Assembly (NCBI RefSeq): GCF_011250645.1
Contig: NZ_JAANNO010000006.1
Location: 206,762 to 270,761 of the forward strand
Direction: 5' to 3'
DNA from: Motilibacter aurantiacus
Lineage (GTDB): Bacteria; Actinomycetota; Actinomycetes; Motilibacterales; Motilibacteraceae
DNA length: 64,000 nucleotides
In this document: positions 7,874-15,817 of the stretch, in pieces
How the letters are laid out: every line of letters begins with the position of its first letter
Position numbering within the stretch: position 1 is the first letter of the stretch
Notes under the pieces: model-generated
Told to the model about the DNA's origin: nothing
Databases searched by the model: none
The model's input: the letters and a program-made list of their open reading frames with translations, nothing else
Made by a program: the position numbers and the translations under genes

Positions 7874-8826
7874 TGACCGGACTCGGGTTCGACGAGCCCG
7901 TCCGCCTGTGGCTGCTGGCCGGCGTCGCCGCGCTCGCCGTGGCGTACGTCCTCCTGCAGCGCCGCCGCTCGGCGGAGGCCGTCCCGCTGCCGGGCCTGGG
8001 CCTGGTCGCGGCATCGCTGCCCCGGCTCGGGTGGCGCAAGCACGTGGCGGCGGCGTTCATGCTCCTCGCGCTCGGCACGACGACGGCGGCGTTCGCGGCG
8101 CCGACGGCCGAAGTGCAGGTCGCACGTGAGCGCGCCACGGTCATCGTGGCCCTGGACGTGTCGCTGTCCATGGCGGCCGAGGACGTGAGCCCCGACCGCA
8201 TCACCGAGGCGAAGGCGGCGGCCCGGGAGTTCGTCGCGGGCCTGCCGGAGAAGTTCAACGTCGGGCTGGTCGCGTTCTCCGGCTCGGCGGCGACCGTGGT
8301 CGAGGCGACGCAGGACCACGCGGCGGTCGAGGCGGCGATCGACACGCTGCAGCTCGGCAACGGCACCGCGATCGGCGAGGCGGTCTTCTCCGGCCTCGAC
8401 GCCGTCGCGGGCGTGCCCGGCGCGGCCGGGCAGTCCGCCGCTCCGGCACGGCTGGTGCTGCTGTCGGACGGCGCCAACACGACCGGGCGCTCGCTGGTCG
8501 AGGCCGCCGAGCAGGCCAAGGCCGCGGGGGTGCCGGTGTCGACGATCGCCTACGGCACCGAGAGCGGGGTCGTCAGCACGGCGCAGGGCGTGGTCAACGT
8601 CCCGGTGGACGCGCCGTCCCTGGCGGCTCTCGCGCAGGAGACCGGCGGCCAGGCCTACGAGGCGGCCAGCGGCAGCGAGCTGCAGGGCGTCTACGCGGAC
8701 ATCGGCAGCCAGGTCGGCTACACGACGGAGCGGCGCGGGGTCGCCGCGGGTGTCGCGGGGCTGGGGCTGCTGGCCGCCGTCGCCGCCGCGGGCAGCGCGC
8801 TCGCCTGGTCGCCGCGCCCGGTCTGA
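7873..8826 (+). CDS. VWA-domain membrane protein (BatA-like), second copy
   Basis: A 317-residue paralogue of the protein at 4918-5892 with the same order: N-terminal TM (LWLLAGVAALAVAYVLL), second TM, MIDAS motif DVSLS in VIVALDVSLSM, a DGANTTG segment matching DGDSTTG in the first copy, and a C-terminal TM (AGLGLLAAVAAAGSALAW). Both copies share the ...VYxDIGxQ...TERR tail. It is translationally coupled to the DUF58 gene. Having both copies in one operon suggests a heteromeric VWA partner for MoxR. A strong hairpin follows. Confidence 0.9.
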   Translation: MTGLGFDEPVRLWLLAGVAALAVAYVLLQRRRSAEAVPLPGLGLVAASLPRLGWRKHVAAAFMLLALGTTTAAFAAPTAEVQVARERATVIVALDVSLSMAAEDVSPDRITEAKAAAREFVAGLPEKFNVGLVAFSGSAATVVEATQDHAAVEAAIDTLQLGNGTAIGEAVFSGLDAVAGVPGAAGQSAAPARLVLLSDGANTTGRSLVEAAEQAKAAGVPVSTIAYGTESGVVSTAQGVVNVPVDAPSLAALAQETGGQAYEAASGSELQGVYADIGSQVGYTTERRGVAAGVAGLGLLAAVAAAGSALAWSPRPV

Positions 8827-8847
8827 CGGCCGCCGCTGCCACGTGCC

Positions 8848-8889
8848 GGCACCGCTTCGCACCCCCGACCGGAGGTGCGAGGCGGTGCC
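8848..8889. terminator. Bidirectional hairpin terminator
   Basis: Arms 8848-8863 and 8874-8889 (GGCACCGCTTCGCACC and its complement with one U-G pair) enclose a 10-base loop. It lies between the convergent VWA and FRG genes. There is no T tract, as is common in high-GC actinobacteria. Confidence 0.75.
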
Positions 8890-8927
8890 ACAGGACGCAG
8901 AGCGCCCCCTCCGGGACATGGGGCAGG

Positions 8928-9782
8928 TCAGCGCGGCTCCGCCTGCCCCGGGCTCGCCTCGCCTGGGACGTCTCCCCCCTCGCCCGCGACGACCCGGTCG
9001 GCCGGGCCGAGGCCGTAGTAGCGCTTGAGCCAGCGCGCGAGCCCGTCCAGCCCGGGGAAGAGCATCCGCTCGGTCACGTTGTCCTGGTCGAGCTTGTCCC
9101 GGACCTCCCACTTGAGCGTGGCCGGGATGATGACGCGCGACCACAGGTCGGGGTGGGCCTCGAGGAAGCGTGCGATCGACAGGCTCGCGCCCGGCATCAC
9201 CGACATCGCCGCGGCTTGGTTGATGATGCGCGCGTCGAGCGAGGGCGGCTCGAAGAAGAGGGCGAACTCCCCCTCCTCCGCATAGGCGTCAAGCTCCTGC
9301 AGCGACCGGATCCCCGACAGCATCTCCACCGAGAAGTAGAACGCGCTCTCGCGGTCGAGGATGTCGCGCAGCCTTCCCGGCAGCAGCTCGCGCGCGCGGA
9401 CGACGTCGACGCACCAGATCGCCCCGTCGCAGTCGTACTTCTGCTCGTCCGAGGTCGCGAAGTGCGCGGCGACCCGCGGGGCGAGCGTCCAGTCGAGCAG
9501 CCGGGTGGGCACCCCGTGGTGCTGGGCCAGGGAGAGCGTCATCCAGAGCGAGTCGGCGGCGAGCGATCCCGGCTCGGCGTACTTGCGGAAGCTGCGCAGC
9601 AGCGGCTCCTCGACGTCCCGGTGGTGCGGCCCCATGCGCACCAGGCTCGTCTCCAGGCTCCAGGAGCTGTCGCACACGCCACGGTAGAGCAGGCTCGACC
9701 GGTACCTGCCCAGGCTGGTCTGCGGGATGTCGTAGAGCGCGTCGATCAGCTCCACCCAGCTGCTCACCTCGACGTCGGCCAT
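8928..9782 (-). CDS. FRG domain-containing protein
   Basis: About 284 residues. The FRG signature is clear: LLYRGVCDSSWSLETSLVR near residue 30 (the family RG motif) and LAQHHGVPTRLLDWT near residue 90. The function of FRG proteins is not established; many occur in accessory or defence-associated loci. ATG 9780-9782 is chosen because GAGGGG precedes it; the frame opens further upstream without support. The gene stands alone, convergent with the VWA operon. The C-terminal tail (about 25 residues, G/P/E-rich) looks disordered. No toxin or nuclease partner is adjacent. Confidence 0.85.
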   Translation of the reverse strand: MADVEVSSWVELIDALYDIPQTSLGRYRSSLLYRGVCDSSWSLETSLVRMGPHHRDVEEPLLRSFRKYAEPGSLAADSLWMTLSLAQHHGVPTRLLDWTLAPRVAAHFATSDEQKYDCDGAIWCVDVVRARELLPGRLRDILDRESAFYFSVEMLSGIRSLQELDAYAEEGEFALFFEPPSLDARIINQAAAMSVMPGASLSIARFLEAHPDLWSRVIIPATLKWEVRDKLDQDNVTERMLFPGLDGLARWLKRYYGLGPADRVVAGEGGDVPGEASPGQAEPR

Positions 9783-10028
9783 CCCCGGTCCCCTCGCGCC
9801 CGTCCCACGCCGGCTCTCGATACCCCTCGACGCCCCCGGCACACCGGCGGAAGGTGATCGACGCGGGCGTCGCTCCGGCTCGGGGTGCGAGCTTCGCTGA
9901 TGTCACGTTCAGGAACTGCAGGTCCCTCCTGCCAAGAACCGCACAGCCGCGGCTCACTCGGCGCACATCCGACGGGCGCAGCCTCGAAGAAGCGGCCCCG
10001 ACCGGGGGCCTGGAGGAGAGGAGACGTC

Positions 10029-10322
10029 ATGGGTACGAGGATCGCGAACGGCAGGAGGTACGCCGCAGGCCTCGGCCTGTTGGCCGCAGGCGTCGTGGCC
10101 GGCGGTGTGCTCACCGGCACGCTCAGCGCCAGCGCGGCGACGACGACGCCCACGCCGTCGTCGGGCTACTCGGCGGACGTGTCGCCCGGAGGGGCGGCGC
10201 GCGGCGTCGCCGACGGCCGGCGCGCTGACTGCCCGGAGGACGCGGCGACGGGCGGCGGCGGGACGGGCGGCGGCACGACGGCGCCCGAGGGCGCGGAGCC
10301 GGCGGAGTCCTCGGCCGTCTGA
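10029..10322 (+). CDS. Small secreted or membrane-anchored low-complexity protein
   Basis: A 97-residue protein, not recognised. The N terminus has basic residues then a hydrophobic segment (AAGLGLLAAGVVAGGVL) and an Ala-rich possible signal cleavage site (LSASAATTT). The remainder is Thr/Pro/Gly-rich with TGGGGTGGGTT and an acidic end, likely an extracytoplasmic disordered tail. GAGGAGACGTC precedes ATG 10029. A strong terminator follows at 10336, so it is a monocistronic unit. The 246 bp before it hold its promoter, but I could not place -10/-35 boxes with confidence. Confidence 0.7.
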   Translation: MGTRIANGRRYAAGLGLLAAGVVAGGVLTGTLSASAATTTPTPSSGYSADVSPGGAARGVADGRRADCPEDAATGGGGTGGGTTAPEGAEPAESSAV

Positions 10323-10335
10323 GCCCACACCTCGG

Positions 10336-10371
10336 GGAGCGCTGCGCACGGCACGGCGTGCGCAGCGCTCC
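10336..10371 (+). terminator. Hairpin terminator after the small secreted protein
   Basis: Perfect 14-bp arms GGAGCGCTGCGCAC (10336-10349) and its complement (10358-10371) with an 8-base loop, 13 bp after the stop codon. Confidence 0.8.
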
Positions 10372-10420
10372 GCCCGTGCCTGCAGGTGGCGGGACGGCGG
10401 CCGCGGGGAAGGACCGGCGC

Positions 10421-11191
10421 ATGGCACGCGTCCTCGTCACCGGCTCCAGCGACGGCCTCGGCCTGCTGGCGGCCCGCCTCCTCGCCGAGCAGGGCCACCG
10501 GGTCACGCTCCACGCCCGCAACGACCGACGCCGGGACGACGCGGAGCGTGCGCTCCCCGAGGCCGAGGCGGTCGTAGTCGGTGATCTGTCCAGCCTCGCC
10601 GAGACCCGCGACGTCGCGGCCCAGGCGAACGGCCTGGGCCGGTACGACGCGGTGATCCACAACGCCGCGGTCGGCTACCAGGAGCAGCGCCGGGCCCAGA
10701 CGGAGGACGGGCTGGCCCAGGTGTTCGCGGTCAACGTGCTGTCGGCGTACCTGCTCACCGCGCTGGTCCAGCGCCCCGACCGCCTGGTCTACCTCGGGTC
10801 CGGGATGCACCGCGGCGGCGACCCCGACCTGTCGGACCTGCAGTGGGAGCGCAAGCGCTGGAACGGCTCCCAGGCGTACGCCGACAGCAAGCTGCTCGAC
10901 GTCGTCCTCGCGCTCGCGGTGGCGCGGCGCTGGCCGCAGGTGCGGTCGAACGCGGTCGACCCCGGCTGGGTGCCGACCCGCATGGGCGGGCGGGGCGCCC
11001 CCGACGACCTGCGGCTCGGCGCCGTGACGCAGGCCTGGCTGGCCGCGGGCGGCTCCGGCGAGCTCACCGGGGCGTACCTGCACCACCAGCGCCGGCAGCA
11101 GCCGCACCCCGCGGCGTCCGACGAGCGCGTGCAGGAGGAGCTGCTCGCCCGCTGCGCGCAGCTGACGGGGGTCGAGCTGCCGGCTCCGTGA
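10421..11191 (+). CDS. SDR family NAD(P)-dependent oxidoreductase
   Basis: A 256-residue classical short-chain dehydrogenase: cofactor motif VTGSSDGLGLLAARLL at residues 5-20, the NAG-like IHNAAVGYQE at about 86, and catalytic Tyr-x3-Lys in AYADSKLLD after a serine in LGSG. A proton relay fits dehydrogenase activity on an unknown alcohol or ketone. GGGAAGGA precedes the ATG. It lies after a terminator and is convergent with the SRPBCC/ArsR pair, so it appears to be a single-gene unit. Confidence 0.9.
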   Translation: MARVLVTGSSDGLGLLAARLLAEQGHRVTLHARNDRRRDDAERALPEAEAVVVGDLSSLAETRDVAAQANGLGRYDAVIHNAAVGYQEQRRAQTEDGLAQVFAVNVLSAYLLTALVQRPDRLVYLGSGMHRGGDPDLSDLQWERKRWNGSQAYADSKLLDVVLALAVARRWPQVRSNAVDPGWVPTRMGGRGAPDDLRLGAVTQAWLAAGGSGELTGAYLHHQRRQQPHPAASDERVQEELLARCAQLTGVELPAP

Positions 11192-11198
11192 CGGCTCG

Positions 11199-11708
11199 TC
11201 AGGGCGTTGCTGCCTCCGGCACCGGGTACGCGTCCTTCAGCGCCGGGTAGTACGGCTCGAAGTCGGCCGCCGGCTCGGCCCCGCGGACCGTGGCGTCGAG
11301 CCGGTCGAGGTAGTACTGCCAGCCCGGGCCGATCGCGCTCGCGTCGTAGGGCTCGGCCAGCTCGTGGACGAACGTCAGCTCGGTGCGCCCGCTCTGCTCG
11401 CGCAGCGTCGCCGTCACGGGCCACGGGCCGTCGCCCGTCGCCATCTCCAGCTGCAGCACGTGCGGCGGCTCGCAGCGCACGATGCGCACCGGCTCGGGCT
11501 GCACGTCGCCCTCGCTCGTCATGGCGAACAGCACGTTCCCGGACGCGGGGTCGCCGGTCCAGGTGCCGATCCAGCGCTCCATCCGGTCGGGCTCGGTGAG
11601 CGCGGACCACACGTCCTCGACCGGCGCGTCGAAGGTGCGGACGAACTGGAGGCGCACGCCGTCGCGGTCGCGCAGGACGCGGCCGAGCGGGGTGGTCGCT
11701 GTGGTCAT
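11199..11708 (-). CDS. SRPBCC (AHSA1-type) protein
   Basis: A 169-residue START/Bet v1-like protein with the AHSA1 signature: FVRTFDAPVEDVWSALTEP near the N terminus, WIGTWTG, and TELTFVHEL near the middle. These small hydrophobic-pocket proteins bind ligands or assist Hsp90-type activity. Its ATG overlaps the ArsR stop by 4 bp (11705-11708) and is preceded by AGGAGG. An ArsR-AHSA1 pair is a common two-gene unit in actinobacteria in which the ArsR protein controls the unit. Confidence 0.9.
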   Translation of the reverse strand: MTTATTPLGRVLRDRDGVRLQFVRTFDAPVEDVWSALTEPDRMERWIGTWTGDPASGNVLFAMTSEGDVQPEPVRIVRCEPPHVLQLEMATGDGPWPVTATLREQSGRTELTFVHELAEPYDASAIGPGWQYYLDRLDATVRGAEPAADFEPYYPALKDAYPVPEAATP

Positions 11709-12037
11709 GGGGTCCTCCTGTCCCGGCGTCCCCGCCGGATCTCGGTGTCGAGGGCGTCGAGGCGCTGCGCCCAGAAGCGGCGGTAGCGCCCGAGCCATTC
11801 GTCGATCTGTGCGAGCGGGCCCGCGTCGAGGGCGTACAGCCGGCGGGCCCCCTGGGGCCGGACGCTGGCGAACCCGTTGTCGCGCAGCACGCGCAGGTGC
11901 TGCGACACAGCGGGCTGGGAGATGCCGAACTCCTCCTGCACCACGGCGGTGATGTCGCCGGAGGAGAGCTCGCCGTCGGCGAGCAGCTCCACGATCCGGC
12001 GGCGGACCGGGTCGCCGAGTACCTCGAACGCGTGCAC
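11705..12037 (-). CDS. ArsR family transcriptional regulator
   Basis: A 110-residue winged-helix repressor: LGDPVRRRIVELLADGELSSGDI, then the recognition helix region ISQPAVSQHLRVLRDNGF and a wing. No Cys pair typical of metal sensors is present, so it is likely a metabolite- or stress-sensing ArsR. It starts with GTG at 12037 and has no clear ribosome site, suggesting a leaderless or weakly translated message. A perfect palindrome 23 bp upstream is the likely operator. Confidence 0.92.
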   Translation of the reverse strand: MHAFEVLGDPVRRRIVELLADGELSSGDITAVVQEEFGISQPAVSQHLRVLRDNGFASVRPQGARRLYALDAGPLAQIDEWLGRYRRFWAQRLDALDTEIRRGRRDRRTP

Positions 12038-12059
12038 GCGGGCAAAGGTAGTAGCGTTC

Positions 12060-12071
12060 GCTTATATAAGC
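12060..12071. promoter_or_regulatory. AT-rich palindrome, candidate ArsR operator
   Basis: GCTTATATAAGC is a perfect 12-bp palindrome in a region otherwise above 70% GC. It lies 23 bp upstream of the ArsR start and contains the cobK stop codon (TAA, 12062-12064). ArsR proteins typically bind AT-rich 12-2-12 type inverted repeats at their own promoter. Confidence 0.6.
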
Positions 12072-12811
12072 AAGGCCGAAACCCAAGCGGCCGCCGCGTC
12101 CACCGACTCCGCCCGAGCGACGGGCGGCAGCACCGGCCGTTCGACCATCACCACGGGCAGCGCGAGCGCCCGGGCAGCGGCGAGCTTGGCGGCGGTGGAG
12201 GTGCCGCCGCTGTCCTTCGTGACGACCACGTCGACCGCCTCGGACCGCAGCAGGCCCAGCTCGCCGTCGAGCGCGTAGGGGCCACGGTCCCGACGCAGCC
12301 GGAACCTCGCCGGCAGCGGCACCGCCGGCGGGTCCACGGTGCGGACGAGCACGTCGAGCCCCCCCCAGGACGGGTGCCCGATGAACGTCTCGAGCCCCTG
12401 CCGGCCGGTGGTGAGGAACGGGCGTCGCCCCAGGGACGGCGCCAGGTCGGCGGCGGCGGCGAGCGACGGCACGCGGTGCCAACGGTCGCCCGGCTCCTGC
12501 GTCCAGCCCGGGCGCTCCAGCCGGAGCAGGGGAAAAGCGTCGCCGTCGGCGGCCGTGGCCGCGGCCCGGCTCACCGCCTCCGCGAAGGGGTGCGTGGCGT
12601 CGACGACCGCGGCCGGGGAGTGCGCGGCGACCCAGGCGCGCAGCCCGTCGGCCCCGCCGAGCCCGCCGACGCGTACGTCCCCGGCGGGCAGGTGCGGGGC
12701 AGCGGTGCGCCCGGCCAGCGAGCTCACGACGCGCACCCCCTCGGCCCGGCCGAGCCGCTCGGCCAGATCGCGCGCCTCGGCGGTGCCGCCGAGCAGCAGG
12801 ACCGTCAGCAC
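12062..12811 (-). CDS. cobK: Precorrin-6A reductase
   Basis: A 249-residue cytoplasmic enzyme reducing precorrin-6A to dihydroprecorrin-6 with NADPH in aerobic cobalamin synthesis. Family features: VLLLGGTAEARDLAERL at the N terminus, VVDATHPFAEAVSRAA at about 75, FLTTGRQGLETF in the middle, and VTKDSGGTSTAAKLAAA near the C terminus. It follows cobF by 5 bp. The GTG at 12811 has little ribosome-site support, fitting translational coupling. Only cobF and cobK are here; the rest of the pathway must lie elsewhere. Confidence 0.92.
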   Translation of the reverse strand: MLTVLLLGGTAEARDLAERLGRAEGVRVVSSLAGRTAAPHLPAGDVRVGGLGGADGLRAWVAAHSPAAVVDATHPFAEAVSRAAATAADGDAFPLLRLERPGWTQEPGDRWHRVPSLAAAADLAPSLGRRPFLTTGRQGLETFIGHPSWGGLDVLVRTVDPPAVPLPARFRLRRDRGPYALDGELGLLRSEAVDVVVTKDSGGTSTAAKLAAARALALPVVMVERPVLPPVARAESVDAAAAWVSALLI

Positions 12812-12816
12812 GCCGG

Positions 12817-13581
12817 TCAGGAGCGGCGGCGCAGCAGGTAGGTGTCCATGATCCAGCCCTTGCGGGCACGGGCCTCCTCGCGGGCCGCGTCGATGCGCGG
12901 CGCGACCTTCTCGAGCGGGCCCGCGAGCAGGATCTCGTCGGGGGTGCCGACGTAGGCCCCCCAGTAGACGTCGACGCCCTCGGCGGGAAGCCGGGTCATC
13001 GGGCGCACGTCGAGCATGACCGCCACGTCGTCGACGTCGGCGGGGAAGCCCGCGGACATGCGCCGGCCGGTCGTGACCTGCACGCCGCCGCCGACCCGGT
13101 TGAGCACCGTGCGGTGCCGGGCGGCCAGCGCCGACACGCTGCTGATCCCGGGCACGACCTCGTAGTCGAGCTCGACGTTCCCGCGGGCCGCGATGTCCTC
13201 GACGATCCCCAGCGTGCTGTCGTACAGCGAGGGGTCGCCCCACACGAGGAAGGCGCCGGTCCCGCCGTCGGGTAGCTCGTCCAGGATCATCCGCTCGCAG
13301 ACGTCGGCCCGGCGCCGCCGCCAGTCCTCGACGGCCTCGGCGTACGGCCCCGCGGAGACGTCGCGCTCGGGGTCGCGGGCCGAGACGACCCGATGGTCGC
13401 GCTCGACGTGCCGCCGCAGGATCTCCTCGCGCAGCGCCACCAGGTCCTGCTTGGCCTCGCCCTTGTCCAGCACGAAGAAGACGTCCACCCGGTTGAGCGC
13501 CTTCACCGCCTGAATGGTGACGTAGTCGGGGTCGCCCGCGCCGATGCCGATGACCAGAAGCTGCCGCACGCAGCCCAGCAT
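12817..13581 (-). CDS. cobF: Precorrin-6A synthase (deacetylating)
   Basis: A 254-residue SAM-dependent methyltransferase of the CobF type (C1 methylation and deacetylation of precorrin-5). Motifs: LLVIGIGAGDPDYVT at the N terminus, GAFLVWGDPSLYDSTL, VVPGISSVSALAARH in the middle and WGAYVGTPDEIL toward the end. I chose ATG 13581; GTG 13569 (VRQLLVIG) is an alternative. Presence of CobF points to the oxygen-dependent corrin route. The start lies close to, and divergent from, the GH3 gene at 13664. Confidence 0.92.
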   Translation of the reverse strand: MLGCVRQLLVIGIGAGDPDYVTIQAVKALNRVDVFFVLDKGEAKQDLVALREEILRRHVERDHRVVSARDPERDVSAGPYAEAVEDWRRRRADVCERMILDELPDGGTGAFLVWGDPSLYDSTLGIVEDIAARGNVELDYEVVPGISSVSALAARHRTVLNRVGGGVQVTTGRRMSAGFPADVDDVAVMLDVRPMTRLPAEGVDVYWGAYVGTPDEILLAGPLEKVAPRIDAAREEARARKGWIMDTYLLRRRS

Positions 13582-13663
13582 GCCCTGTCCGCCCGGCTCG
13601 GCCGATCCGCGGACCGGCGGGAGCCGGGCAGGGCAGGATGGCCGCCGGCAGAAAGGAGCCGCC

Positions 13664-14821
13664 GTGCGTGCGCGCCACCCCCTCCTCCGGCTGGCCGGAG
13701 CGGCCCTGGCCGCCGGCGTCCTGGCCGCGGCGGTCCCGTCGCAGGGGCACGCCGCTCCCCCGCCCGCGCGGGACCGGGCCACCGCCCTGCTGGCGGCGAT
13801 GACCCCCGCCCAGCGGGTCGGGCAGCTGTTCATGGCCGGCACGCCCGCTACGGACGCGGCCGCCGGGGTCGAGCTCGTCACGCGCTACGCGGTCGGCAAC
13901 GTGATGCTGACCGGGCGGAGCACCGCCGGGTCCCGGCCGACGGCCCTGGTCGCCCACCGGCTGCAGGCAGCGGTACGCCGCACCGCCCCCGGGCTCTTCG
14001 TCGCCACCGACCAGGAGGGCGGGGCGGTCCAGGTGCTGCGCGGCCCCGGCTTCTCGGCGATGCCGAGCGCGCTCGCCCAGGGCCGCCTGCCGACGGCGAC
14101 CCTCATGGCCCGCGCCCGGAGCTGGGGCCGGCAACTGCAGGGAGCGGGGGTCAACCTCAACCTCGCCCCCGTCGTGGACACCGTCCCCAGCCCGGCCGCG
14201 GCCGCGTCGAACGCCCCCATCGGCCACTGGGAGCGCCAGTACGGCTACACCCCCACGTCGGTCGCCGCAGCAGGGGTCGCGGTCACCAGGGGCATGCTCG
14301 CGGCGGGCGTCGGCACGGCGGTGAAGCACTTCCCCGGGCTCGGGCGCGTCACCGCCAACACCGACACCGCCCGCAACGTCGTGGACCGGGTGACGACCCG
14401 CACGGACGCGTACCTCCGGCCCTTCGCGGCGGCCGTCAAGGCGGGCTCGCCCTTCGTCATGGTGTCGAGCGCCTACTACCGGCGCATCGACCCATCGAGG
14501 CCCGCCGCCTTCTCGTCCACCGTGATCGACGGCATGCTCCGCCACGACCTCGGCTTCCACGGGGTCGTCATCAGCGACGACATCGGCAACGCGGTGCAGC
14601 TGTCCGAGTGGTCACCCGCCGAGCGGGCGGTGCGGTTCCTCGCGGCGGGCGGCGACATGGTGCTCACCGTCAACCCGTCCGTCGTCCCCGAGATGGTCTC
14701 CGCCGTCCTCGCGAAGGTGAAGGCCGATTCGGGATTCGCCAAGCGGGTCGACGCCGCCGCGCTGCGGGTGCTGCGGGCGAAGGAGCGGATGGGGCTGCTG
14801 CCGTCGGCGGGAGGGCGCTAG
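13664..14821 (+). CDS. Secreted GH3 beta-N-acetylhexosaminidase (LpqI/NagZ-like)
   Basis: A 385-residue protein starting at GTG 13664 after AAAGGAG. A Sec signal (LLRLAGAALAAGVLAAAVP, possible cleavage after GHA) is followed by a GH3 barrel: VGQLFMAGTP, LFVATDQEGGAVQVL, the KHFPGLGRVTANTDT loop, and the catalytic Asp in VVISDDIGNA. It probably removes GlcNAc from muropeptides outside the membrane, as mycobacterial LpqI does. In NagZ the loop reads KHFPGHGDT with a D-x2-H general acid; here KHFPGLGR is the LpqI variant. There is no lipobox Cys, so it is secreted rather than lipid-anchored. Confidence 0.88.
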   Translation: MRARHPLLRLAGAALAAGVLAAAVPSQGHAAPPPARDRATALLAAMTPAQRVGQLFMAGTPATDAAAGVELVTRYAVGNVMLTGRSTAGSRPTALVAHRLQAAVRRTAPGLFVATDQEGGAVQVLRGPGFSAMPSALAQGRLPTATLMARARSWGRQLQGAGVNLNLAPVVDTVPSPAAAASNAPIGHWERQYGYTPTSVAAAGVAVTRGMLAAGVGTAVKHFPGLGRVTANTDTARNVVDRVTTRTDAYLRPFAAAVKAGSPFVMVSSAYYRRIDPSRPAAFSSTVIDGMLRHDLGFHGVVISDDIGNAVQLSEWSPAERAVRFLAAGGDMVLTVNPSVVPEMVSAVLAKVKADSGFAKRVDAAALRVLRAKERMGLLPSAGGR

Positions 14822-15690
14822 CCGCCGATGCCGTCCAGCTCCGCGACGTCGGACGCGGAGAGGGCGAGCCCCGCCCCGGCGACGTTCTCCCGCAGGTGAT
14901 CGACCGATCTCGTCCCGGGGATGAGCAGGATGTTGGGTGAGCGCTGGAGCAGCCAGCTCAGGGCCACCGCCATCGGCGCCGCGCCCACCCGGGCGGCGAC
15001 GCCGGACAGCGCTGCCGACTGCAGCGGGCTGAAGCCGCCCAGCGGGAAGAACGGCACGTACGCGATGCCGTCCGCGGCGAGGGCGTCGATCAGCTCGTCG
15101 TCGTGCCGCACCGCGAGGTTGTACATGTTCTGCACGCACACGACCGGCGCGATGGCCCGCGCCTCGGCCACCTGCTCGGCGGTCGCGTTGCTGACCCCGA
15201 GGTGCCGGATGAGGCCCTGCTGCTGCAGCTCGGCGAGCGTCCCGAACGACTCCGCGACCGGCTCGGGCCGCGGGCCGCTCGCGTCGCCGAGCCTGAGGTT
15301 GACCACGTCGAGCACATCCACCCCGAGGGTGGTGAGGTTCGCCTCGACCGCGCGCCGCAGGTCGTCGGGCTTCCGGGCGGGCGGCCAGCCGCCCTGCTCG
15401 TCGCGGACCGCGCCGACCTTGGTCGCGATCCGCAGCGACGCCGGGTAGGGGTGCAGCGCCTCCCGGAGCAGCTCGTTGGTGACACCGGGCCCGTACGCGT
15501 GGGCGGTGTCGATGTGCGTGATGCCCAGCTCGACGGCCTCCCGCAGGACCGTGCGAGCGCCGTCAGGGTCGGCCGGAGGCCCCATGACGCCGGGGCCCGC
15601 GAGCTGCATGGCGCCGTAGCCGAAGCGGGTGACGGCCAGGTCGCCGAGGCGCCAGGTGCCGCCGGGAAGCGTGGTGGTGGTCGTGCTCAT
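14818..15690 (-). CDS. Aldo/keto reductase
   Basis: A 290-residue TIM-barrel oxidoreductase: FGYGAMQLAG at the N terminus, ITHIDTAHAYGPGVTNELL containing the catalytic Asp and Tyr, a Lys in IATKVGA, and the NADPH-binding end LLIPGTRSVDHLRENVAG. The usual catalytic His region is represented by VNLRLGD, so that position is replaced and its activity is uncertain. ATG 15690 follows AAAGG. The stop codon interlocks with the GH3 stop in CTAG (14818-14821). It is divergent from an HxlR regulator that probably controls it. Confidence 0.88.
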   Translation of the reverse strand: MSTTTTTLPGGTWRLGDLAVTRFGYGAMQLAGPGVMGPPADPDGARTVLREAVELGITHIDTAHAYGPGVTNELLREALHPYPASLRIATKVGAVRDEQGGWPPARKPDDLRRAVEANLTTLGVDVLDVVNLRLGDASGPRPEPVAESFGTLAELQQQGLIRHLGVSNATAEQVAEARAIAPVVCVQNMYNLAVRHDDELIDALAADGIAYVPFFPLGGFSPLQSAALSGVAARVGAAPMAVALSWLLQRSPNILLIPGTRSVDHLRENVAGAGLALSASDVAELDGIGG

Positions 15691-15768
15691 GGAGGGCCTT
15701 TCGCAGCTGGTCACGAGTTCCTGTCCGAGGACCCGCTCAGCGTGCCCGGCGCTACTCTCCAACGGGAA

Positions 15769-15790
15769 GTAGGCACCTCAAAGTGCGTTA
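15769..15790. promoter_or_regulatory. Candidate HxlR operator
   Basis: GTAGGCACCTCAAAGTGCGT (15769-15788) holds the inverted GCAC-N6-GTGC with flanking partial symmetry, in the middle of the 127-bp space between the AKR and HxlR genes. Similar GTxxGCAC...GTGCxxTA sites are common upstream of hxlR genes. Confidence 0.5.
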
Positions 15791-15817
15791 GGGTCCTGAG
15801 AGTTAGGAGGTCCACGG

